Part shown: piece by piece, positions 27,959 to 35,429 of the stretch
How the letters are laid out: every line of letters begins with the position of its first letter
Position numbering within the stretch: position 1 is the stretch's first letter
Assembly: GCA_934434925.1 (NCBI GenBank)
Contig: CAKSAC010000001.1
Span: 148,492 to 212,491, forward strand
Direction: 5' to 3'
Origin: an uncultured Eubacteriales bacterium
GTDB taxonomy: Bacteria; Bacillota; Clostridia; Oscillospirales; CAG-272
DNA: 64,000 bases
Notes under the pieces: generated by a model
What the model saw: the letters and a program-made list of their open reading frames with translations, nothing else
Databases searched by the model: none
What the model was told of the DNA's origin: nothing
Translations under genes and position numbers: made by a program

Positions 27959-29287
27959 TTATTGTCCGAACCTTTCTTTCATATAGGAAAGCGCCCGTTC
28001 GGCGTAGGCTTCATTCCGGAGTTTTTTTCCGCCGCGGACCCGGTTGGGGAGCGGCTCTATAATGCCGAAGTTGGCATTCATCGGCTGAAAATCGGTGCAG
28101 GCAGGATTGCTGATATAGGCGGCCATGGCCCCCAGCATCGTAAATGCCGGGAATCCGGGGGCTTCTTCCCCCTTCGCCCGGTGTGCGGCAAAAATCCCCG
28201 ACACAAGGCCGGAACCGGTCGATTCCACATATCCTTCCACGCCGGTCATCTGTCCGGCAAAATAGAGTTCCGGACGTGTCCGCATGGAATAATCCGCCGC
28301 AAGAAGCGCCGGGGAATTCAGATATGTATTCCGGTGCATGACACCATAGCGATAAAACTCTGCGTTTTCCAGCCCCGGGATCATCCGAAAGACGCGCCGT
28401 TGCTCGGAAAATGTCAGATGCGTCTGAAACCCGACAAGGTTATACATATCGCCGCTTCGGTTTTCCCGGCGGAGCTGTACGGTCGCATATGCGTCCCGTC
28501 CCGTCGAAGGAAGGGGCAGGCCGACCGGTTTCATGGGGCCGAAACGCAACGTGTCGATGCCCCGCGCGGCCATGACTTCCACAGGCATACATCCTTCAAA
28601 GACCGTGAGCGCCTGCTCGCCTGATTCAAAATCATGCAACTCTGCTGTTTCCGCGGCGACGAGCGCTGTATAAAACGCATGGTATTCGGTTTCATTCATC
28701 GGGCAGTTAAGATAATCGGCGGGGTCCCCTTTGCCGTATCTGGACGCAAAAAACGCTTTGCCGTAATCAATGCTTTCCCCGGAAACAATCGGGGCGGCCG
28801 CATCATAGAAATGCAGGGATTCCTCCCCCGTCATACGACGGATATCCGCCGCCAGTTCATCCGCGGTCAGCGGTCCGGTCGCACAGACGGTAATTCCGTT
28901 TTTCGGCAACCGGCGGACCTCTTCCGAACGAATCTCAATAAGCGGATGAGCGCGCAGTTTCTCCGTCACATAGGCGGAAAAAAGCACACGGTCCACCGCA
29001 AGAGCGCTCCCGGCCGGAACCGAAGTGGCATCGGCCGCTTCCATAATCAGGGAGCCGGCCACCCGCAGTTCTTCCTTCAAAAGCCCGACGGCGTTGGAAA
29101 GCGAGGCAGAACGCAGGGAATTGGAACAGACAAGTTCCGCAAACCCTTCGCTTTTATGGGCGGGGGTGTATTTTCCCGGTTTCATTTCGATCAGCGTGAC
29201 CGGCACACCCCGTTTGGCAATCTGCCACGCCGCCTCGGAGCCGGCAAGCCCGGCCCCGATAACGGTAACGGCGTTGTTTTCACTCAT
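27959..29287 (-). CDS. trmFO: Folate/FAD-dependent tRNA (uracil-54) methyltransferase
   Basis: 442 residues. FAD-binding GAGLAGSEAA near 10-19, the MKPGKYTPAHKSE segment, CSNSLRS with its reactive Cys, and DAAAPIV near 180. Uses methylenetetrahydrofolate to form m5U54 in tRNA. The ATG at 29287 overlaps the topA stop (ATGA); upstream reading of the frame runs within topA. The topA-trmFO pair is typical of Firmicutes. Confidence 0.96.
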   Translation of the reverse strand: MSENNAVTVIGAGLAGSEAAWQIAKRGVPVTLIEMKPGKYTPAHKSEGFAELVCSNSLRSASLSNAVGLLKEELRVAGSLIMEAADATSVPAGSALAVDRVLFSAYVTEKLRAHPLIEIRSEEVRRLPKNGITVCATGPLTADELAADIRRMTGEESLHFYDAAAPIVSGESIDYGKAFFASRYGKGDPADYLNCPMNETEYHAFYTALVAAETAELHDFESGEQALTVFEGCMPVEVMAARGIDTLRFGPMKPVGLPLPSTGRDAYATVQLRRENRSGDMYNLVGFQTHLTFSEQRRVFRMIPGLENAEFYRYGVMHRNTYLNSPALLAADYSMRTRPELYFAGQMTGVEGYVESTGSGLVSGIFAAHRAKGEEAPGFPAFTMLGAMAAYISNPACTDFQPMNANFGIIEPLPNRVRGGKKLRNEAYAERALSYMKERFGQ

Positions 29288-31536
29288 TTTTCCACGTTTT
29301 CCTCTTTGTACGAGCAGGAGCGATTCCGGCAGAAAACGGTTTTCTTGCTTTTCCTGTACAACAACATATCTCCGCATTCGGGGCATTTTTCCGGCAGAGG
29401 CATATCCCAGGTGGAAAAATCGCAATCCGGATAACGTTCACAACTGTAAAAGACTTTCCCTTTCCCGTATTTTGTGATGATTTTGGCTCCGCACTTCGGG
29501 CAAGGCACGCCGATTTCCGTGGTTTTCGGCTTTGTGAAGCGGCAGGTCGGGTAGTTGGCGCAAGCATAGAAACTGCCGTACCGGCCGTTCCGCACCACCA
29601 TATCTCCGCCGCAAAGTTCGCATTTGAAATCAGCAATCTCGGGCGTTTCCTCTTTCTTTTCAATAGGGCGGCCGTCCTTTCCGACAGCCTTGGTATTCTT
29701 GCATTCGGGATAATTCGGGCAGGCCAGGAACCGACCGTACCGGCCGGATTTGTAAACCATCTTCCGGCCGCACTTTTCGCAAACAACATCGGATTCCTCG
29801 GCGGGAATTTCGATTGAGCCTTCTTTGACATTCTCTTTCGCGGCTTCCAGCATTTTGGAAAATCCGCTGTAAAACTCGGTCAGAACCGACAAAAGCGTGT
29901 CTTCCCCGCGGGCAATGGCGTCAAATTTATCTTCCATCTCAGCCGTGAATTGATAATCAACAATTTCGGCAAAGTTCTCTTTCATCAGTTTGGTTGTAAC
30001 TTCTCCGAGCGGAGTGGGAACCAGTTGCTTTCCGTCGCGGCGCACGTAATTACGTTCGATGATCGTGGTGATGATGGCGGTATAGGTGCTTGGCCGGCCG
30101 ATCCCGTTCTCTTCCAGGAATTTGATCAGCGAGGCTTCGGTATAGCGCTGAGGCGGCTCGGTGAAATGCTGGGTCGCTTCTTCCGCCGCAATCGGGAGTG
30201 CGGCGTTTTCCCGCAGGTGTGAAAGCGGCGGAATCCCGTTTTCCGCTCCCTCTTCCGCAAGGTCGGCACTGTTATCGTAAACAGCCAGATAGCCGCGGAA
30301 TTTCAGAGTACTGCCACCGGCGCGGAACTGATACTTCCCGCAGGAAAATTCCAGGGTGACCTGTGTGAAGACGGCAGAACTCATCTGGCTTGCCACAAAA
30401 CGTTCCCAAATCAGTTTATACAGTTTATACTGATCCTGCGTGAGGAACTTTTTAATCTTGTCGGGGCTGATATTCACATCGGAAGGCCGAATGGCTTCGT
30501 GTGCATCCTGTGCGCCCGGTTTGGTCTTGTACTGGCGCGGCGCAGAAGGACGGTATTCGGCTCCGTACTGCTCGTCGATCAGCGCGGCGGCGGCTTCTGC
30601 GGCTACCGAAGAGACGCGGAGCGAATCGGTACGCATATAGGTGATAAGACCGAGAAACCCGCCGAACTCATTGCCGAGATTGATTCCCTCGTAGAGTTCC
30701 TGCGCCGTCCGCATGATCCTTTGTGACTGAAATCCGAGCTTTTTCGACGCTTCCTGTTGCAGGGTCGAAGTGGTGAAAGGCGGCGCGGGCATCCGGCTCT
30801 TTTGAGATTTGCGGATGTTGTTCAGAACAAAGGGCTGTGTCTTCAGTGCGTCAGTCACTTTTTCGGCTTCTGCCTCAGAAGAAAGCCTCATTTCCGTTCC
30901 TTCGGTGCCGAAAAACCGCGTAGGAATGATTTCCCCGTCGTCTGTCCGGACATCGGCGCGCACGGTCCAGTATTCCTGCGGAACAAAACTGCGGATCTCG
31001 TCTTCCCGCTCTGAAATAATGCGGGCGGCCACGCTTTGCACACGTCCGGCCGATAGCCCGCTCCGGACATTTTTCCAAAGAAAGGGGCTGAGCTGATACC
31101 CAACGATACGGTCAAGAATACGCCGCGTCTGCTGGGAATTGACAAGGTCGAGATTGATTGTTTCCGGATGCTTGATGGCATCTTTGACAGCGCCTTTGGT
31201 GATTTCGTTGAAAGTAACACGGCAGGCTCTGTCAAGCGGAATCCCGAGCGCGGCGGCCAGGTGCCACGAGATAGCCTCCCCTTCCCGGTCCGGGTCGGTT
31301 GCCAGAAAAACGCGCGTTGCCCCTTTGGCATCCTGCTTGAGTTGAGCGATGACGTCGCCTTTCCCGCGGATATTGATATAGTGCGGGGCAAAATTGTTCT
31401 CAATATCGACACCGAGACCGCTTTTGGGTAAATCCCGGATGTGTCCTTTGGAAGCGACAACTTTATAGTTGGAACCAAGGTATCCTTTGATGGTGCTTGC
31501 TTTTGCGGGAGACTCCACAATGACTAAATTTGACAT
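29284..31536 (-). CDS. topA: DNA topoisomerase I
   Basis: 750 residues. Toprim domain with VESPAKA (8-14) and DPDREGE (81-87); the catalytic Tyr is 300 in ITYMRTDS. Four C4 zinc ribbons follow in the C-terminal 170 residues (starting CEKCG, CELCG, CPKCG, CPECG). Relaxes negative supercoils. Sits between dprA and trmFO. Confidence 0.98.
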   Translation of the reverse strand: MSNLVIVESPAKASTIKGYLGSNYKVVASKGHIRDLPKSGLGVDIENNFAPHYINIRGKGDVIAQLKQDAKGATRVFLATDPDREGEAISWHLAAALGIPLDRACRVTFNEITKGAVKDAIKHPETINLDLVNSQQTRRILDRIVGYQLSPFLWKNVRSGLSAGRVQSVAARIISEREDEIRSFVPQEYWTVRADVRTDDGEIIPTRFFGTEGTEMRLSSEAEAEKVTDALKTQPFVLNNIRKSQKSRMPAPPFTTSTLQQEASKKLGFQSQRIMRTAQELYEGINLGNEFGGFLGLITYMRTDSLRVSSVAAEAAAALIDEQYGAEYRPSAPRQYKTKPGAQDAHEAIRPSDVNISPDKIKKFLTQDQYKLYKLIWERFVASQMSSAVFTQVTLEFSCGKYQFRAGGSTLKFRGYLAVYDNSADLAEEGAENGIPPLSHLRENAALPIAAEEATQHFTEPPQRYTEASLIKFLEENGIGRPSTYTAIITTIIERNYVRRDGKQLVPTPLGEVTTKLMKENFAEIVDYQFTAEMEDKFDAIARGEDTLLSVLTEFYSGFSKMLEAAKENVKEGSIEIPAEESDVVCEKCGRKMVYKSGRYGRFLACPNYPECKNTKAVGKDGRPIEKKEETPEIADFKCELCGGDMVVRNGRYGSFYACANYPTCRFTKPKTTEIGVPCPKCGAKIITKYGKGKVFYSCERYPDCDFSTWDMPLPEKCPECGDMLLYRKSKKTVFCRNRSCSYKEENVEK

Positions 31537-31574
31537 ACCGAATCCTTTCTTGGGTGTTGCTTATCATTCCGAGG

Positions 31575-32888
31575 TCAGCATTTTCTTAAATGTCCGCCCG
31601 GCTGTGTGCGTATCAGACCGCGTATTTCCAGAATTGTCGCCACTGCCATCACATCGGAAACGCTCATGTCGTCTCCGGCGAGTTCGTCGGCGGTTTTATC
31701 CTGTCCTTCCGGAAGGCGGTTATACAGGTCTATGGCCTCGCGTGAAAGCCCGGCCAGTTGCTCTTTCGGTTCGGGGCGTGTGCCGGGATCGATGTTTTCT
31801 GTCTCCCGTGCGTCCGATCCGCTGCGCGGTTTTGATCCCGGAGAAACCGGGGTGCCGGCAGGACCTGTATCCATGTTTGTGTTGGTTTTGCGGGAGATTT
31901 TCCCCTCCGCGCGTGAAGCGTCTTTTCCCGGCATCCGGATGCGCAGATCCGCGAGAACCTTTTCGCAATTCACAGGAGCCGTTTCCAGAAGACGCTGAAT
32001 ATTGATTTTCCCGTAATACTCTTCCGCATAGTGCATCAGAATATCGTCGGCACAGGTCAGCGCATGCGCCCCTTCCCGCAAAAGAAGACAGGGAGCGCCG
32101 CTGACAGGATCGTTTACGGGACCGGGCAAAGCGAAAAGCGTTTTTTCCTGCACGGTGGCGTGGCGTGCCGTAATGAGAGAACCGCTTTCCAGTTCTCCCT
32201 GCATAACCGCGACCGCCGTAGCCATTCCGCTGATGATACGGTTCCGTATCGGGAAATTTGCTCCGTTCGGGCGGGTGCCGGGCGGAAATTCGCTGACGAG
32301 ACAACCGTGTCTTACAATCAAGGCGGCCAGTTTCGTATGCTCCGGCGGATAGATGATATCCAGGCCACTCCCGAGTACGGCCACTGTCTGCCCGCCGCCA
32401 TTGATTGCGGCCGCATTGGCAACCGCGTCAATTCCGCGCGCCATACCACTGATAACGATAACGCCGGCTATCGCCAGGTCTCGTGCGACTTCAAAAGTCA
32501 TCTGCATACCGTAATCGTTCATTTTGCGCGTTCCGACAATCGAAATGCAGAGTTTTTCGTTCCATGCGGGAATCTGTCCGCGGCAATACAACATAACGGG
32601 CGGATTTTTGATTTTCCGGAGCACGGCCGGAAAACGCGCGTCGTCATACGGCAACGGCACGATACCGGCGTGGTTACAATAGGTCAGGACCCGCTTGGCG
32701 TCTTCAAGACTTTTATCCGCCAGAGCCTCTGCATCCCGACAATTTTTCGGCAATACGTCCGCCAACGCTTCCCGGTCTGCAGAAAAGACATCATAAACGT
32801 CCGGGAATGCCTTGATGATGGAAGAAAAGGTTGCGGACCCCGGCGTAACGCGCAGACTGAGCCATATCCAAAACAGAGCGTTTTTCAG
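31575..32888 (-). CDS. dprA: DNA-processing protein DprA, probable CTG start
   Basis: 437 residues if begun at CTG (32886-32888). The Rossmann core has SIVGTRK, SGMARGID, GSGLD-IYP and FPIRNRIISG motifs; a Pro/Gly-rich linker (about 300-350) leads to a C-terminal winged helix. Loads RecA on transforming single-stranded DNA. The first conventional start, a TTG at 32765, would delete the N-terminal helices that begin FWIWLSLRVTPG. AAGGAGGG lies 7 nt before the CTG, which overlaps the preceding stop as CTGA. Confidence 0.9.
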   Translation of the reverse strand: MKNALFWIWLSLRVTPGSATFSSIIKAFPDVYDVFSADREALADVLPKNCRDAEALADKSLEDAKRVLTYCNHAGIVPLPYDDARFPAVLRKIKNPPVMLYCRGQIPAWNEKLCISIVGTRKMNDYGMQMTFEVARDLAIAGVIVISGMARGIDAVANAAAINGGGQTVAVLGSGLDIIYPPEHTKLAALIVRHGCLVSEFPPGTRPNGANFPIRNRIISGMATAVAVMQGELESGSLITARHATVQEKTLFALPGPVNDPVSGAPCLLLREGAHALTCADDILMHYAEEYYGKINIQRLLETAPVNCEKVLADLRIRMPGKDASRAEGKISRKTNTNMDTGPAGTPVSPGSKPRSGSDARETENIDPGTRPEPKEQLAGLSREAIDLYNRLPEGQDKTADELAGDDMSVSDVMAVATILEIRGLIRTQPGGHLRKC

Positions 32889-33727
32889 GGTTCATCCCTC
32901 CTTGACTGCTCCCATAGCAGGACCGCGGCCGCGGCCGCCGCATTCAGAGACTCCGCGTTTTCGGCAATCGGAATATAGACGCCGGCATCGCAAGCGGCAG
33001 AAAGCTCCGCCGGAATACCGTGCCCCTCGTTCCCGATGATAAAAACATCGGACATGCACGGGCGAACCGCCCCGATAGGTTTGGCCCCCGGGCGCAATTC
33101 CGCCGCAAAAACACGTCTCCCCGCCTGCCGCAAAAGGCCGACTTCGAGGATCGGGTCATCAATTCTCCGGGTGGCGACGTGAAAGACGGCCCCCATCGCC
33201 GCACGGACGGCGCGCGGATGGTAAACATCGGCGCAATCCTCGCTGAGCAGAACACAGGATATCCCGAACGCGCCGGCGCTCCGCAGAATCGTTCCGAGAT
33301 TGCCGGGGTCCCGAATGGCGGAAAGCAATAAAAAAGCGTTGCTTTTTTCTCTGTAAAAAGCTACATTATTTATTTTATAATATTTTTCGGAAAAGTCAAG
33401 ATGTTTTATGGCAAGAATTACGCCCTCCGGCGATTTTTCGGTCGATATTTTTTCAAAACAACTGTCCGAAAGAAGGAAGACTTCCGCTTCGGGCGGCAAA
33501 GCATGCCCGTCTTCGCCTGTAAAAAGCGGGAAATGTTCTTCCGCCCGGCTTTCGGCCAAAAAAACATACCGGACCGGTGCGCCAAAGGCCAACGCCTCTT
33601 TGGCCAGTTTTTTCCCTTCCGCAAGAAAAAGGCCGTGTTTTTCCCTGTATTTTCTCTCGGAAAGCGAAGCCGCCGTCAGAACGAGAGGATTGGTGCGGCT
33701 TGTTATTTTTTGTACCGGTATCTGCAT
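32885..33727 (-). CDS. TrmH/SpoU family RNA 2'-O-methyltransferase
   Basis: 280 residues. An N-terminal L30e-like substrate domain (about 1-110) precedes the SPOUT knot with motifs DPGNLGTILRSAGAFG, IGNEGHGIP and IPIAENAESLNAAAAAAVLLWE. Likely methylates a ribose in 23S rRNA (RlmB/TsnR-like) or tRNA; the target cannot be told. It begins the long leftward operon, just behind the rplT terminator. Confidence 0.92.
   Translation of the reverse strand: MQIPVQKITSRTNPLVLTAASLSERKYREKHGLFLAEGKKLAKEALAFGAPVRYVFLAESRAEEHFPLFTGEDGHALPPEAEVFLLSDSCFEKISTEKSPEGVILAIKHLDFSEKYYKINNVAFYREKSNAFLLLSAIRDPGNLGTILRSAGAFGISCVLLSEDCADVYHPRAVRAAMGAVFHVATRRIDDPILEVGLLRQAGRRVFAAELRPGAKPIGAVRPCMSDVFIIGNEGHGIPAELSAACDAGVYIPIAENAESLNAAAAAAVLLWEQSRRDEP
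32889..32903 (-). promoter_or_regulatory. Ribosome binding site that decides the dprA start
   Basis: AAGGAGGG (32896-32903) followed by a 7-nt spacer and CTG. The frame is closed just upstream by the TGA of an in-frame codon, so no ATG, GTG or TTG lies between it and 32765. Confidence 0.7.
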
Positions 33728-33741
33728 AAAACCTCCGTCAA

Positions 33742-33772
33742 AAACAATGACCCGCCAGTTTCCTGTCGGGTC
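33742..33772 (-). terminator. Terminator after rplT
   Basis: Leftward GACCCG-A-CAG - GAAA - CTG-G-CGGGTC (nine pairs with one mismatch), followed by ATTGTTTTTG. It is close to the SD of the methyltransferase gene, so partial readthrough is plausible. Confidence 0.7.
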
Positions 33773-33779
33773 GATGATA

Positions 33780-34133
33780 TTAAAGAGCCGCTTTGGCCTG
33801 TTCGACCAGAGAACGGAATGCCACCTTATCGTTCAGAGCGATTTCGGAGAGCATTTTACGGTTGAGGTCGATCGAGGCGGCCTTAAGGCCATGCATCAAC
33901 TGGGAATAGTTGATACCGTTGGCTCTCGCTTCGGCGGAAATACGGGCGATCCAGAGCGAACGGAAATCTCTCTTCTTCAGTTTGCGACCGACGAAGGCAT
34001 AGTTCCCGCTTTTGAGGACGGCCTGCTTGGCCATCTTAAAATGCTTGCTTTTGGAACCCCAATAGCCCTTTGCGGACTTCAATACACTTTTTCTTCTTTT
34101 GCGCGTCATCATTGCGCCTTTAACTCTTGCCAT
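33780..34133 (-). CDS. rplT: 50S ribosomal protein bL20
   Basis: 117 residues, canonical length, starting MARVKGAMMTRKRRK. Early 23S-binding assembly protein; in Firmicutes it also represses its own operon by binding the infC leader. Third gene of infC-rpmI-rplT. Confidence 0.98.
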   Translation of the reverse strand: MARVKGAMMTRKRRKSVLKSAKGYWGSKSKHFKMAKQAVLKSGNYAFVGRKLKKRDFRSLWIARISAEARANGINYSQLMHGLKAASIDLNRKMLSEIALNDKVAFRSLVEQAKAAL

Positions 34134-34165
34134 CTTACAATCCTCCTAATATTCTCGGCAGTCGC

Positions 34166-34360
34166 TCAGTGCTGGATCATGGATTTAATCGTGGGCGTCA
34201 TAGACTTGCTCAGGATAAATCCTTTGCGGAGAGTTCTCTTTCTCTTCGCGGTTTTGATGCCCAGATTGTGGCGATGCTGGGAGTGATAGATTTTGACTTT
34301 TCCGCCTGCCGTCAGCGAAAATCTTTTCGCGGAGGCTTTGTGTGTTTTCATCTTTCCCAT
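34166..34360 (-). CDS. rpmI: 50S ribosomal protein bL35
   Basis: 64 residues, starting MGKMKTHKASAKRF, canonical. Second gene of infC-rpmI-rplT; SD GGAGAAATATC precedes the ATG. Confidence 0.98.
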   Translation of the reverse strand: MGKMKTHKASAKRFSLTAGGKVKIYHSQHRHNLGIKTAKRKRTLRKGFILSKSMTPTIKSMIQH

Positions 34361-34413
34361 GATATTTCTCCTTCTAAAATACTATCGGTGAAACCGAGTT
34401 GATAACAGGGTCT

Positions 34414-34935
34414 TCAGCGTGCGTTCTTGATCGGGCAAACGACCACAGACAGCAGTCGCCCGTCAACTGCCGGGGGCTTATCGCAGGTCCCGACATCGGC
34501 GCAAGCATTAAGAAAACGGTCGATAACCGCCCGCCCCATATCCTGGTGGGCCATCTCGCGTCCTTTGAAGCGAATCACGGTCTTTACCTTGTCTCCGCCC
34601 TGCAAAAACTTGCGGGCCTGGTTGACACGCGTCTCAAAATCATGGGTATCGATCCGGCAGGAAAGCTGAATCTCTTTGATTTTGACGATTTGTTGGTTAC
34701 GCTTGGCTTCTTTCTCTTTTTTGTCGCGCTCAAAACGGTATTTTCCGTAATCCATTACGCGGCAGACAGGCGGCTGTGCGTCGGGTGCCATGAGAACGAG
34801 ATCCATCCCGCGACCGTACGCGTATTCCAGCGCCGAGTGGGAAGACATGATGCCGAGTTGCTCGCCCTCCGGTCCTACAAGCCTCACTTCCTTGAAAACG
34901 ATGCTTTCGTTTACCAGTAAATCCTTCGTGCTAAT
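34414..34935 (-). CDS. infC: Translation initiation factor IF-3, ATT start
   Basis: 173 residues from ATT at 34933-34935: (M)STKDLLVNE is the normal IF-3 start, and CGGAGGT lies 7 nt upstream. N domain, lysine-rich linker (RDKKEKEAKRNQQ) and C domain with IDTHDFETRVNQA are all present. The rare ATT start is the classic infC autoregulation device: IF-3 discriminates against its own message. Longer frames reading upstream are inside the leader. Confidence 0.95.
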   Translation of the reverse strand: MSTKDLLVNESIVFKEVRLVGPEGEQLGIMSSHSALEYAYGRGMDLVLMAPDAQPPVCRVMDYGKYRFERDKKEKEAKRNQQIVKIKEIQLSCRIDTHDFETRVNQARKFLQGGDKVKTVIRFKGREMAHQDMGRAVIDRFLNACADVGTCDKPPAVDGRLLSVVVCPIKNAR

Positions 34936-35088
34936 GGTAGTTACCTCCGTAATCCGTAAAAAAAATGCGTACGAATCTCCGCACGCATAAAGACACAGGA
35001 AAAGCCCTGTGACGATATTAACCCTGACGCACGCTCGTGGCAAGGTGAGAACGGAAATTCTGCTTCTTCAAGTGTGATTTTCACACTG
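34936..35088 (-). promoter_or_regulatory. infC-rpmI-rplT leader with transcription attenuator (probable L20 leader)
   Basis: The leader of about 150 nt holds three hairpins in order: AGTGTG/CACACT at its start, CACAGG/CCTGTG near 34993-35012, and ATGCGTGCG/CGTACGCAT (34965-34988) followed directly by eight T. The last is a complete terminator located before the infC SD. Position and design fit the L20-responsive attenuator of Firmicutes. Confidence 0.75.
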
Positions 35089-35094
35089 CCATAC

Positions 35095-35123
35095 AGTATA
35101 GCATGGCCGTATTGACTTGTCAA
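35095..35123 (-). promoter_or_regulatory. sigma-A promoter of infC-rpmI-rplT
   Basis: Leftward TTGACA (35118-35123), 17-nt spacer, TATACT (35095-35100). Confidence 0.9.
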
Positions 35124-35351
35124 GAGATTTTTTGTTCTTTTTTCACTTTTTTCTGTTTTTGCATAAATTTCACGAGAAATGAATACTCAGCGGGTCGGTG
35201 CCGGCGGGTCTTATCGCTTTTGCCGGGCGGCGGCCACGCGGTTTTTCCTTACTTTCACGCGCCGACTGAGGTACATTTTCCCGTTAACGCGCCCGTATTC
35301 GGAAAAATTCCGATAAAATTAACAAAACATATGGAATTCCCACGCACGATG
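35124..35351 (+). other. Intergenic, no gene seen
   Basis: Between the divergent infC and lon transcripts. Contains T-rich stretches and a GC-rich block (about 35190-35275), but no open frame with an SD and no CtsR or CIRCE-like operator that I can recognise. Confidence 0.6.
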
Positions 35352-35360
35352 TGCTATAAT
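35352..35360 (+). promoter_or_regulatory. Extended -10 promoter element of lon
   Basis: TGC then TATAAT (35355-35360). No good -35 hexamer is seen 17 nt upstream, so this looks like an extended -10 promoter. Confidence 0.55.
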
Positions 35361-35429
35361 GTAGTATACTGCATGAATTATACGCCGATGGCGTTACAAT
35401 AGATGCAAATTCAAATTCAGGATTATTAT

